Shown in pieces: positions 1-7,418 of a stretch of DNA of 15,135 nt; the stretch's first letter is position 1, and each line of letters starts with the position of its first letter. The DNA comes from an uncultured Burkholderiaceae bacterium (GTDB lineage: Bacteria; Pseudomonadota; Gammaproteobacteria; Burkholderiales; Burkholderiaceae), in contig CALMPB010000299.1 in NCBI GenBank assembly GCA_937871985.1, positions 1-15,135 of the forward strand, written 5' to 3'. The translations under genes were made by a program, and so were the position numbers. The notes under the pieces were generated by a model, which was not told where the DNA came from, made no database searches, and saw only the letters and a list, made by a program, of their open reading frames with translations.

Positions 1-49
1 CCCCACACGTCATCTACGATGTCGCTGACCCTTCAACTGCGATGTCGCT

Positions 50-709
50 GTGCAACATGGCCCGGAAACGAAACGCAGCTATCGTGTTTATGGGACCGAA
101 TATGGAGCGTGGCCGCTCATAGAGGGGACGATCGACGCCAAAACGACGATCGTTTCGGTCGGTCTGGGGGAGGATATTTCTTTCGACCTCACGGCAATCG
201 AGCGCTTCGGCTGCGAGGTTCACGGGTGCGATCCCACGCCGAAGTCGCTCGCATGGTTGAGCGCTCAACAATTGCCGGCGCAATTCCATATCCATGCATT
301 GGGGCTGGGGAAGGACGACGGCAAGGTTGCAGTCATCCCGCCCGCCAATGACGAACATGTGTCGTTTTCCGCAACTCGCGGCCCCGGCCAGACCGGCAAC
401 GCGGTCGAGATCGAAATCTGTTCGCTCCCCAGCCTGATGAAGCGGATCGGCGTCGACCGGATCGATGTCCTGAAAATGGATATTGAGGGGTTCGAATATG
501 GTGTCGTCGACGCGCTGGTCGAGTCCGGGATACGCCCTTCACAACTGCTGATCGAATTTCACCACCGCATGTACACCTACCAGGCGGAGGATACGCAGCG
601 CGCGGTCGAGCAGTTGAGAAGCGTCGGCTATAGAATTTTTTACGTTTCGTCTGGCGGGCATGAATATGGCTTCGTGCTGAGTGAAGCCGGCCGACCAACA
701 TCGCGGTGA
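50..709 (+). CDS. FkbM family SAM-dependent methyltransferase
   Basis: This 219-residue protein is predicted to transfer a methyl group from S-adenosylmethionine, most likely to a sugar hydroxyl or other glycan group in the cytoplasm. The SAM-binding region is visible as VSVGLGEDISFD at about residues 35-46. The FkbM-type block DVLKMDIEGFEYGVV starts at residue 139, with acidic residues D144 and E146. The only in-frame start after the stop at 26-28 is a GTG at 50. It has no clear Shine-Dalgarno sequence, and the N-terminus is only about 10 residues ahead of the RVYGTEYG block, so it looks short for the family. An 11-base direct repeat (17-27 and 40-50) sits right at the start. The gene ends 99 bases before the amidotransferase gene and shares its strand. 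The family call is firm; the substrate cannot be read from the sequence. Confidence 0.82.
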   Translation: MQHGPETKRSYRVYGTEYGAWPLIEGTIDAKTTIVSVGLGEDISFDLTAIERFGCEVHGCDPTPKSLAWLSAQQLPAQFHIHALGLGKDDGKVAVIPPANDEHVSFSATRGPGQTGNAVEIEICSLPSLMKRIGVDRIDVLKMDIEGFEYGVVDALVESGIRPSQLLIEFHHRMYTYQAEDTQRAVEQLRSVGYRIFYVSSGGHEYGFVLSEAGRPTSR

Positions 710-808
710 GAGTACGGGCAAAGCCATGAGTAGCTTTCGCAAGCTGCCGTTCCTCGGTACGAGAACCGCGCACAGGCGGCCTGGCCGCCACTGGAACGAG
801 ATTGACCT

Positions 809-1963
809 ATGACTGACAAGGCGCCGGCGGCGCGTCCCTATCAGATTTGCACCAATTGCATCATGGACACATCGGATTCGAACATCACGTTCGACGACCG
901 GGGATGGTGCGACTATTGCAATAACTATTACGATAATATCGTCCCGAACTGGCATCCAGACGAGCGCGGTGAGCGAGAAATCTCCGTGCAGGTCGAGAAG
1001 ATCAAACGCGACGGCAAAGGGCGCGATCACGACTGCCTGATCGGGCTGAGCGGCGGCGTAGACAGCAGCTATGTTACGTACATCGCTAAAGAGAAATTCG
1101 GCCTCCGTCCTCTGCTTTACCATGTCGATGCCGGATGGAATTCGCAACAGGCCGTCAACAACATCGAGAAGCTTGTTGACGGACTTGATTTAGATTTGTT
1201 CACCGAAGTCGTAGACTGGCCGGAAATGCGCGACTTGCAACTGGCGTTTTTCAAGGCGAATGTTCCCCACCTGGATACGCCGCAAGACCACGCATTTTTT
1301 GCGGGACTGTATAATTTTGCGGCCAAGAACGGTGTGAAATACATTCTCACCGGCGCGAATTATTCCACCGAATGTGTGCGCGAGCCGCTGGAATGGCACT
1401 ATCACGCCTCTGATCTTAGCCAGCTGAAGGACATTCACCGCCGTTTCGGCACGCGTCCCTTGAAGAAGTTTCCGCTTGCCGGAATTCTTCGTTTCAAGGT
1501 GTGGTATCGCTTTGCGAAGGGAGTACGCGTGGTCAAGCCGCTGAATTACGTTCCCTTCCACAAGGAAGAAGCGATGCAAGAGCTTGTCGACCGGTTCGGC
1601 TGGCAGCGCTATGCGCACAAACATTATGAATCGCGCTTCACCCGCTTCTATGAGAGCTACTGGCTACCGACGAAGTTCGGCTACGATAAGCGCCGCGCCC
1701 ATTTTTCCAGCCTCATTCTAACCGGCCAGATGGCGCGTGCCGACGCGCTCGAAAAGATCGCCATCCCGGCCTATAACCCCGAAACGATCGCCGAGGACTT
1801 CGAGTATATCGCGACGAAACTTGGTATTACCGTAGCGGAGCTCAGGGCGCTCCACGACGGCCCCAAAAAAACCTTCCGCGACTATAAGAACGATATGGCG
1901 ATCATGGATCTGGGAGCAAAGGTGCTCCGCTTCGTCGGCGCTCAACGGGCGATCGTTCGGTGA
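809..1963 (+). CDS. wbpG: N-acetyl sugar amidotransferase (WbpG/PseA/LfnA family)
   Basis: This 384-residue cytoplasmic enzyme is predicted to convert the N-acetyl group of a nucleotide-linked sugar to an acetamidino group, using ATP and ammonia. The N-terminus carries two CxxC pairs (C14/C17 and C34/C37), which look like a metal site. A PP-loop ATP-pyrophosphatase motif SGGVDSS follows at 81-87. The region after it (HVDAGWNSQ, LTGANYSTE) is typical of this family, and about 380 residues is the usual length. In known loci these enzymes occur with HisH- and HisF-like partners, which follow directly here. The stop overlaps the next start as GTGA, suggesting translational coupling. The ATG at 809 was chosen because the CxxC pairs follow closely and a weak purine-rich GGAACGAG lies upstream. 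The family call is strong. The substrate (UDP-L-FucNAc or a lipid-linked form) is inferred from the neighbours. Confidence 0.92.
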   Translation: MTDKAPAARPYQICTNCIMDTSDSNITFDDRGWCDYCNNYYDNIVPNWHPDERGEREISVQVEKIKRDGKGRDHDCLIGLSGGVDSSYVTYIAKEKFGLRPLLYHVDAGWNSQQAVNNIEKLVDGLDLDLFTEVVDWPEMRDLQLAFFKANVPHLDTPQDHAFFAGLYNFAAKNGVKYILTGANYSTECVREPLEWHYHASDLSQLKDIHRRFGTRPLKKFPLAGILRFKVWYRFAKGVRVVKPLNYVPFHKEEAMQELVDRFGWQRYAHKHYESRFTRFYESYWLPTKFGYDKRRAHFSSLILTGQMARADALEKIAIPAYNPETIAEDFEYIATKLGITVAELRALHDGPKKTFRDYKNDMAIMDLGAKVLRFVGAQRAIVR

Positions 1964-2577
1964 TTACCATCGTCGATTATGGACTGGGGAATATCGGCGC
2001 ATTCCTCAACATGTACAAAAGGATGAACGTGCCGGCGACGGCCGCGCGCGCCGCCGACGAACTGCGTGACGCGGTGCGGATCGTACTGCCCGGAGTGGGG
2101 GCATTCGATCACGCGATGGAATTGCTCGACGCCTCGGGCATGCGCCCGCTGCTGGAAGAGAAGGTGATCGTGGAGAAGGTGCCGGTGATTGGCATCTGCG
2201 TTGGCATGCAGATTCTCGCCGAAAGCAGCGAGGAAGGCAGCGCAAGGGGGCTCGGCTGGGTGCCCGGCAAGGTCAGGAACTTTCGCTCGATGCCGGTGCC
2301 AGATGGTTTGCCGCTGCCTCATATGGGGTGGAACGACGTCGTACCCCAGGACGAGACGAAGAAGCTGTTTCGCGGCTTGGAAAACGACGCCCGCTTCTAC
2401 TTCCTGCATTCGTTTTACTACGAATGCGCGGATCCGGCCGATCAAGCGGCTACGGCGGTTTATGGCTCGCCTTTCGCCTGCGCGGTACACCGCGGCAACG
2501 TGTGGGGGGTGCAATTCCATCCGGAAAAAAGTCATCATTTCGGGGCAACGCTGCTCAAAAATTTCGCGGAGATTTGA
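1960..2577 (+). CDS. hisH: HisH-like glutamine amidotransferase, partner of the sugar amidotransferase
   Basis: This 205-residue class I glutaminase should hydrolyse glutamine and release ammonia for the adjacent amidotransferase. The catalytic triad is intact: nucleophile C80 in GICVGMQ, and H187 and E189 in QFHPEKS. The N-terminal DYGLGNIGAF and the PGVGAFDHAM block (about 44-53) are standard for HisH. The start is a GTG at 1960 that overlaps the previous stop as GTGA. The HisF-like gene begins 2 bases after its stop. In histidine biosynthesis HisH works with HisF, but no other his gene is present here and the neighbours are sugar-modifying enzymes. It is therefore best read as the HisH2-type paralogue seen beside WbpG in Pseudomonas. 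Whether it can also serve histidine synthesis cannot be judged from this window. Confidence 0.93.
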   Translation: MITIVDYGLGNIGAFLNMYKRMNVPATAARAADELRDAVRIVLPGVGAFDHAMELLDASGMRPLLEEKVIVEKVPVIGICVGMQILAESSEEGSARGLGWVPGKVRNFRSMPVPDGLPLPHMGWNDVVPQDETKKLFRGLENDARFYFLHSFYYECADPADQAATAVYGSPFACAVHRGNVWGVQFHPEKSHHFGATLLKNFAEI

Positions 2578-2579
2578 AC

Positions 2580-3356
2580 GTGTTGCGACCACGCATCATT
2601 CCGTGCCTGCTGATCCATGAGGGCGGCCTCGTCAAAACCGTCGGCTTCAAAGACCCGAAATATGTCGGCGACCCGGTTAACGCAGTGAAGATTTTCAACG
2701 AGAAGGAAGCCGACGAGCTCACCGTTCTCGATATCGACGCGACCCGGAATGGCGCCGAACCGGATTATGCGGTGATCGCCCATCTGGCGGCGGAATGCCG
2801 TATGCCGCTGTGCTACGGCGGTGGCGTGAGGAGCGCGGCGCAGGCGAAACGTATCATCGGGCTTGGGGTCGAAAAGGTCGCGATCAGCGCGGCGGCGGTG
2901 GAGCGCCCGACGCTCATCGCCGAGATCGCTGCCGAGATCGGAAGCCAGAGCGTGGTGGTGGTGCTCGATGTACGCAAACGGCGGTTCGGCGGATATGAAC
3001 TGCGTACGCATAACGCGAGCCGCGCGCATAAGCTTGATCCGGTCGCTTTTGCCCGCGATGCGGTCGGGCTCGGCTCAGGCGAGGTCGTGATCAATTCGAT
3101 CGACCTCGACGGCGCGATGCGTGGCTATGACGTGAAGCTCGCCCGATTGATGCGTGACGCGCTGAGCGTTCCCGTCACATTTTTGGGAGGGGCCGGCTCT
3201 CTTGCCGATATCGAGGCGCTCATCCGGGAGGTCGGCGTGGTCGGCGCTGCCGCGGGAAGCCTGTTCGTCTTCAAGGGTAACTATCGCGCGGTGCTGATCA
3301 ACTATCCCGCGCCCGAAACCAAGGAGCGGATGATGCGCGCCGCGCTCGCCGCCTGA
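2580..3356 (+). CDS. hisF: HisF-like (beta/alpha)8 barrel, partner of the sugar amidotransferase
   Basis: This 258-residue TIM-barrel protein resembles the cyclase subunit of imidazole glycerol phosphate synthase. It is predicted to carry ammonia from the HisH-like glutaminase to the sugar amidotransferase. The HisF fold is clear: RIIPCL at 5-10, LDIDATRNG, CYGGGVRS, VVVVLD ending at D130, and SIDLDGAMRGYD. In true HisF the strand-1 motif is CLD, with Asp11 essential for the cyclase reaction. Here the residue is L11, while D130 is kept. This substitution matches my recollection of WbpG-linked HisF2 proteins and argues against a histidine role. The reading frame is open much further upstream, but the GTG at 2580 was chosen because GGAG at 2568-2571 lies 8 bases ahead and the resulting length fits HisF. 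It follows the hisH-like stop by 2 bases. Confidence 0.92.
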   Translation: MLRPRIIPCLLIHEGGLVKTVGFKDPKYVGDPVNAVKIFNEKEADELTVLDIDATRNGAEPDYAVIAHLAAECRMPLCYGGGVRSAAQAKRIIGLGVEKVAISAAAVERPTLIAEIAAEIGSQSVVVVLDVRKRRFGGYELRTHNASRAHKLDPVAFARDAVGLGSGEVVINSIDLDGAMRGYDVKLARLMRDALSVPVTFLGGAGSLADIEALIREVGVVGAAAGSLFVFKGNYRAVLINYPAPETKERMMRAALAA

Positions 3357-3369
3357 CAGAAAGGCCATG

Positions 3370-4410
3370 ATGTTCGACGACAAGACGCTGCTCATCACCG
3401 GCGGAACCGGCTCATTCGGGAATGCAGTGCTGCGCCGCTTTCTCGATTCGGGGCTGCGCGAGATCAGAATTTTCAGCCGCGACGAGAAGAAGCAGGACGA
3501 TATGCGCAAGCTGTACAACAGCTCGCGTATCAAATTCTATCTCGGCGACGTGCGCGACGAGCGGAGCGTTGCCGGCGCGATGCGCGGCGTCGATTACCTC
3601 TTTCACGCCGCCGCGCTTAAGCAGGTGCCCTCGTGCGAATTTCACCCGATGCAGGCGGTGCGCACCAACGTGCTCGGCACGGAGAATGTGCTGACCGCAG
3701 CGATCACCGCCGGAGTTCAGCGTGTCGTCTGCCTGTCCACGGACAAAGCGGTCTATCCGATCAACGCCATGGGCATCAGCAAGGCGATGATGGAAAAGGT
3801 GATGGTCGCCTCATCCCGCAACCTCGAAGGAACCGGAACGGTCATTTGCGGAACGCGCTATGGCAATGTCATGGCGTCTCGCGGGTCGGTCATCCCGCTG
3901 TTTGTCGAACAGCTACTCGCCGGGAAGCCGATCACGATCACCGACGGCGACATGACGCGCTTCATGATGACGCTCGACGATGCGGTGGAACTCGTGCTCT
4001 ATGCTTTTACCCACGGCCGCAACGGCGATATCTTCGTGCAGAAGGCGCCGGCTGCGACAGTCAATACCTTGGTCGAGGCGATGAAACAGCTTCTGAACCG
4101 GCCGGAGAACGAGGTTCGGATCATTGGCACCCGTCACGGGGAAAAGCTCTTCGAATCTCTCCTCAGCCGCGAGGAGCGCGCCGTGGCGGACGATATGGGG
4201 GACTATTTCCGCGTGCCGCCAGATGGTCGCGATCTGAACTACGGCAAGTTCGTTGATCAGGGCGAAACCCGTCTAAGCCAAGGCGAGGAATATAATTCGC
4301 ACAATACCCGTCGCCTGGACGTGGAGGGGATGAAGGCGCTGCTGCTCAAGCTCCCGCTCATTCATCGCGCACTGAAGGGCGAGCCGATCGCCGAGGACGC
4401 TTACGCATGA
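3370..4410 (+). CDS. fnlA: UDP-GlcNAc 4,6-dehydratase/5-epimerase (FnlA/CapE/WbjB)
   Basis: This 346-residue extended short-chain dehydrogenase catalyses the first step of UDP-L-FucNAc synthesis: inverting 4,6-dehydration of UDP-GlcNAc with 5-epimerisation (and, in this family, 3-epimerisation). The NAD(P)-binding glycine motif GGTGSFG is at 11-17. The family signature STDKA starts at 123. The catalytic-type motif has Met instead of Tyr before the Lys (M134-x3-K138), as in CapE and FlaA1-type soluble dehydratases. The opening FDDKTLLITGGTGSFG is characteristic. Two ATG codons occur at 3367 and 3370. The second is preferred because AAAGG at 3360-3364 is 5 bases from it and only 2 from the first. 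It ends in an ATGA overlap with fnlB. The gene set fnlA-fnlB-fnlC in order makes the assignment strong. Confidence 0.94.
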   Translation: MFDDKTLLITGGTGSFGNAVLRRFLDSGLREIRIFSRDEKKQDDMRKLYNSSRIKFYLGDVRDERSVAGAMRGVDYLFHAAALKQVPSCEFHPMQAVRTNVLGTENVLTAAITAGVQRVVCLSTDKAVYPINAMGISKAMMEKVMVASSRNLEGTGTVICGTRYGNVMASRGSVIPLFVEQLLAGKPITITDGDMTRFMMTLDDAVELVLYAFTHGRNGDIFVQKAPAATVNTLVEAMKQLLNRPENEVRIIGTRHGEKLFESLLSREERAVADDMGDYFRVPPDGRDLNYGKFVDQGETRLSQGEEYNSHNTRRLDVEGMKALLLKLPLIHRALKGEPIAEDAYA

Positions 4411-5507
4411 GGGTACTGCTCACCGGGGCGAATGGCTTTGTCGGACGCAACCTCGCGGCTCGGCTTGGGGAGGTGGGGCATGAGGTGCTCCCGATCGGTC
4501 GCGACAACGATGAGGACAGCTGGCGTCGAGCGGCAACGAGGGCCGAGTTCGTCATCCATCTGGCCGGGGTCAACCGCCCGAATGACGTCGCGGAATTCGA
4601 AAGCGGCAATATCGACCTGACACGCCATTTATGCGCGCTCCTCGCCGAGGCGGACAATCCCGCACCGATCATTTATTCCTCTTCCATCCAGGCGGATCGT
4701 GATACGCCCTACGGCCGCAGCAAAGCCATGGCCGAGGCAGCGTTGCTCGCGCACGCAACCGCGACTGGAGCGGGGGTCGCGATCTTCCGTTTGCCCAATG
4801 TGTTCGGAAAATGGGCGCGGCCGAACTATAATTCCGCGGTGGCTACCTTCTGCTACCACGTCGCGCGCAACGAGCCGATCGAGATTCACGATCCCAACGC
4901 GCAGTTGCGCCTCGTCTATATCGATGACGTAGCCGATGCTTTTCTGCAACTGATCGGTCGCAGCTTTGCGAACGGGCGGCACGAAATCGTTCCCGATTAC
5001 GCCATCACCGTCGGAGACCTTGCCGCTACCATTCGTGCTTTTCCCGAAAGCCGCGACACGATGGTCATTCCGCGCGTCGGTGGCGGATTAACGCGAGCCT
5101 TGTACTCGACTTATCTCAGCTATCTGCCGCCTGAGCGCTTCGATTACACCGTGCCTATTCATGCGGACCCGCGTGGCCGCTTCGTGGAAATGCTCAAAAC
5201 CCCGGATGCCGGCCAGTTCTCTTATTTTACGGCGGGTCCGGGCGTTACGCGCGGCGATCATTATCATCACAGCAAAGTCGAGAAATTCCTGGTAATTTCC
5301 GGCAAAGCGCATTTCGGCTTCCGCCAGATTCAGACGGGCGAGCGCCATGAAGTGGTAGTAGAGGGGCACGAGGGCCGCATCGTCGAAACGATCCCGGGCT
5401 GGACGCACAACATCACCAATGTCGGGGATGGAGAGTTGGTCGTCATGCTGTGGGCCAATGAGATTTTCGATCGCGCCCGCCCCGATACCATCGCCATGAA
5501 GGTTTAA
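4407..5507 (+). CDS. fnlB: Bifunctional epimerase/reductase for UDP-L-FucNAc (FnlB/CapF/WbjC)
   Basis: This 366-residue two-domain enzyme handles the second step of UDP-L-FucNAc synthesis. The N-terminal Rossmann domain has GANGFVG at 7-13 and a YGRSK catalytic pair (Y102, K106); in CapF it reduces the 4-keto sugar with NADPH. The C-terminal cupin domain (about 250-366) has metal-ligand candidates H285, H287, H288 and E292 in the [10 protein letters not shown] block; in CapF this domain acts as an epimerase at C-3. The length and the order of domains match CapF. It starts inside the fnlA stop (ATGA) and is followed after 7 bases by fnlC, so the three genes are tightly coupled. The assignment rests on the domain pair plus the neighbours and is strong. 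Confidence 0.93.
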   Translation: MRVLLTGANGFVGRNLAARLGEVGHEVLPIGRDNDEDSWRRAATRAEFVIHLAGVNRPNDVAEFESGNIDLTRHLCALLAEADNPAPIIYSSSIQADRDTPYGRSKAMAEAALLAHATATGAGVAIFRLPNVFGKWARPNYNSAVATFCYHVARNEPIEIHDPNAQLRLVYIDDVADAFLQLIGRSFANGRHEIVPDYAITVGDLAATIRAFPESRDTMVIPRVGGGLTRALYSTYLSYLPPERFDYTVPIHADPRGRFVEMLKTPDAGQFSYFTAGPGVTRGDHYHHSKVEKFLVISGKAHFGFRQIQTGERHEVVVEGHEGRIVETIPGWTHNITNVGDGELVVMLWANEIFDRARPDTIAMKV

Positions 5508-5514
5508 CCCGAAG

Positions 5515-6645
5515 ATGAAGCAACTCAAGGTGATGACGGTCGTTGGCACGCGGCCGGAGATCATTCGCCTGTCGCGCGTACTAGCGGCGCTGGATCGGCA
5601 TTGCGATCACGTGCTCGTCCATACCGGGCAGAATTACGATTATGAGCTGAGCCAGGTATTTTTCGACGATCTCGGCATCCGGAAACCCGATCGGTTTCTC
5701 GAGGCGGCGAAAGACAGCGCCTCGGCAACGATTGGCAATATCCTGATCCGGATGGAGGACGTACTGAAAGAGGAGGAGCCGGACGCGCTGCTGGTGCTCG
5801 GCGACACCAACAGCTGCCTTTCTGTTATTCCCGCCAAACGTCGGCACATACCGATCTTCCACATGGAGGCGGGCAACCGCTGCTTCGATCAGCGGGTACC
5901 GGAGGAAACGAACCGGCGCATCGTCGACCATACGGCCGATATCAACATGACCTACAGCGATATCGCGCGGGAGTATTTGCTGGCCGAGGGCTTACCGCCC
6001 GACCGGGTTATTAAGACAGGCAGCCCAATGTACGAGGTTCTACATCACTATAGCGCACAGATAGATGCGTCGGATGTGCTCGATCGAATGGATCTGGTCG
6101 CGAACGACTATTACGTCGTCAGTGCTCATCGTGAAGAAAATATTGAATCGGATCGGACATTTTTCCGTCTCGTCGATATCGTCAACGATCTGGCGGAGCG
6201 CCATGATCGTCGCGTCATCGTCTCAACCCATCCGCGCACCCAAAACCGTATCGATGCCGCGGGCGTGTCGTTCCACCCCCATGTGGACCTTTGTAAACCA
6301 TTGGGGTTTCATGATTACGTCCGGTTACAAAAATCGGCGCGGACAGTTCTTTCGGATAGCGGAACGATCACCGAAGAGTCTTCGATTCTCAATTTCCCGG
6401 CGCTCAATATTCGCGAAGCCCATGAGCGGCCTGAAGGCATGGAGGAAGGCGCGGTGATGATGACCGGGCTGAGCCTCGATCGCGTCCGTCAGGGTTTGGC
6501 GATCCTGGAAACGCAGGCGCGTGGCGATCAGCGCGACCTTCGCCTTGTTTCCGACTATTCGATGCCGAACGTGTCGGAGAAGGTCGTTCGGATCATCCAC
6601 AGCTATACCGATTATATTCGGCGCGTAGTATGGCGGGAATATTGA
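5515..6645 (+). CDS. fnlC: UDP-N-acetyl sugar C2-epimerase (FnlC/CapG/WbjD)
   Basis: This 376-residue cytoplasmic enzyme of the UDP-GlcNAc 2-epimerase family should complete UDP-L-FucNAc synthesis by C-2 epimerisation of UDP-2-acetamido-2,6-dideoxy-L-talose. The opening [19 protein letters not shown] and VLGDTNS are family hallmarks. Aligned by eye with WecB, the likely catalytic residues are D97, E118 (HMEAG), E131 (VPEETNR) and H205 (AHREEN). [11 protein letters not shown] near the C-terminus is the UDP-binding block. The presence of fnlA and fnlB directly upstream separates it from ordinary WecB, which would make UDP-ManNAc. The next gene's start lies inside its last 16 bases in another frame. 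Confidence 0.94.
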   Translation: MKQLKVMTVVGTRPEIIRLSRVLAALDRHCDHVLVHTGQNYDYELSQVFFDDLGIRKPDRFLEAAKDSASATIGNILIRMEDVLKEEEPDALLVLGDTNSCLSVIPAKRRHIPIFHMEAGNRCFDQRVPEETNRRIVDHTADINMTYSDIAREYLLAEGLPPDRVIKTGSPMYEVLHHYSAQIDASDVLDRMDLVANDYYVVSAHREENIESDRTFFRLVDIVNDLAERHDRRVIVSTHPRTQNRIDAAGVSFHPHVDLCKPLGFHDYVRLQKSARTVLSDSGTITEESSILNFPALNIREAHERPEGMEEGAVMMTGLSLDRVRQGLAILETQARGDQRDLRLVSDYSMPNVSEKVVRIIHSYTDYIRRVVWREY

Positions 6646-7406
6646 CCGCGGCGAGCTGGGCGCCTCTGGAGCAAGCAACGGTGGACGAGATCGTCAATCA
6701 GACCAAACTCTCTGCGGAGCAGATCGAGGCGTTCTATCACGACCAGTTCGTGGACGATCAGATACAGGATTTCCTTGCCGTGTTCCGGGAGAGAAGGATC
6801 GCGGGCACGATCGTCGACATCGGCGGCGGATGTGGATTTTTCGCCAAGCAGCTCGCGCAGAGCACCGGCGCGAAAACGCGTGTGATAGACATGGACCCGA
6901 GATCCATTGAAGAGTGCGAGAGGATCGGCGTCGACGGTCTTATCGGCGACGCTTTGTCCCCGACGCCCTGTGGTGACGAAAGTGTCGCCACGTTCAACTT
7001 GATACTCCATCACCTCGTTGGAAGTAGCGAGAAAAAGACACGCGACCTGCAGTTGAGAGCGCTGGAATCCTGGAAAGAGAGAGCGGATTTCTTGTTTGTC
7101 AATGAATATATATACCAATCTTTCGCAGGGAATTTGAGCGGCCGCCTGATATATGAGATCACATCCAGCAGATTCTTGTCTGCGATCGGGAGGTTCGTAT
7201 CTAAAATCATCCCCTCATTGAAGGCGAATACTTTTGGAGTGGGAGTTCGGTTTCGTTCTCATGATGAATGGCGCCAGTTATTTTCGGAAGCAGGCTATCG
7301 CGTGATAGACAGCAGGATCGGCAAGCCGGAATATATCTCTCCACCACTGCGAGGATTAATGATCAAGACGATCAGGCGCGACAGCTTTCTCTTGGCTGCA
7401 TCGTAG
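6630..7406 (+). CDS. Class I SAM-dependent methyltransferase, substrate unknown
   Basis: This 258-residue protein has a class I methyltransferase core. [10 protein letters not shown] at 62-71 is motif I for SAM binding, a following acidic residue lies in VIDMDPRS, and ILHHLVG resembles the region after motif IV in Methyltransf_11-type enzymes. The start at 6630 overlaps fnlC by 16 bases. A GTG at 6681, with GGAG at 6668-6671 nine bases upstream, is a reasonable alternative. The second half, from about 7090 on, is visibly richer in A and T and uses codons rarer in the neighbours (ATA, AGG, AGA), suggesting a different recent origin. The likely role is methylation of a sugar or of the amidine in the nascent glycan; this comes only from the context. 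Confidence 0.8.
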   Translation: MAGILTAASWAPLEQATVDEIVNQTKLSAEQIEAFYHDQFVDDQIQDFLAVFRERRIAGTIVDIGGGCGFFAKQLAQSTGAKTRVIDMDPRSIEECERIGVDGLIGDALSPTPCGDESVATFNLILHHLVGSSEKKTRDLQLRALESWKERADFLFVNEYIYQSFAGNLSGRLIYEITSSRFLSAIGRFVSKIIPSLKANTFGVGVRFRSHDEWRQLFSEAGYRVIDSRIGKPEYISPPLRGLMIKTIRRDSFLLAAS

Positions 7407-7418
7407 TAAAAACAGATC

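Noticed and set aside
2328..2579. N-terminal extension of the HisF-like frame upstream of 2580
   Set aside because: It overlaps the hisH-like gene in another frame, does not resemble HisF, and the GTG at 2580 has a well-placed GGAG and gives the normal HisF length.
1960..3356. hisH and hisF as part of a histidine biosynthesis operon
   Set aside because: No other his genes are nearby, the pair follows a WbpG-family amidotransferase, and the HisF-like protein lacks the Asp11 equivalent needed for the cyclase reaction.
3633..4256. + strand 207-codon frame inside fnlA
   Set aside because: It overlaps conserved FnlA sequence in a different frame and its product is Arg/His-rich with no domain.
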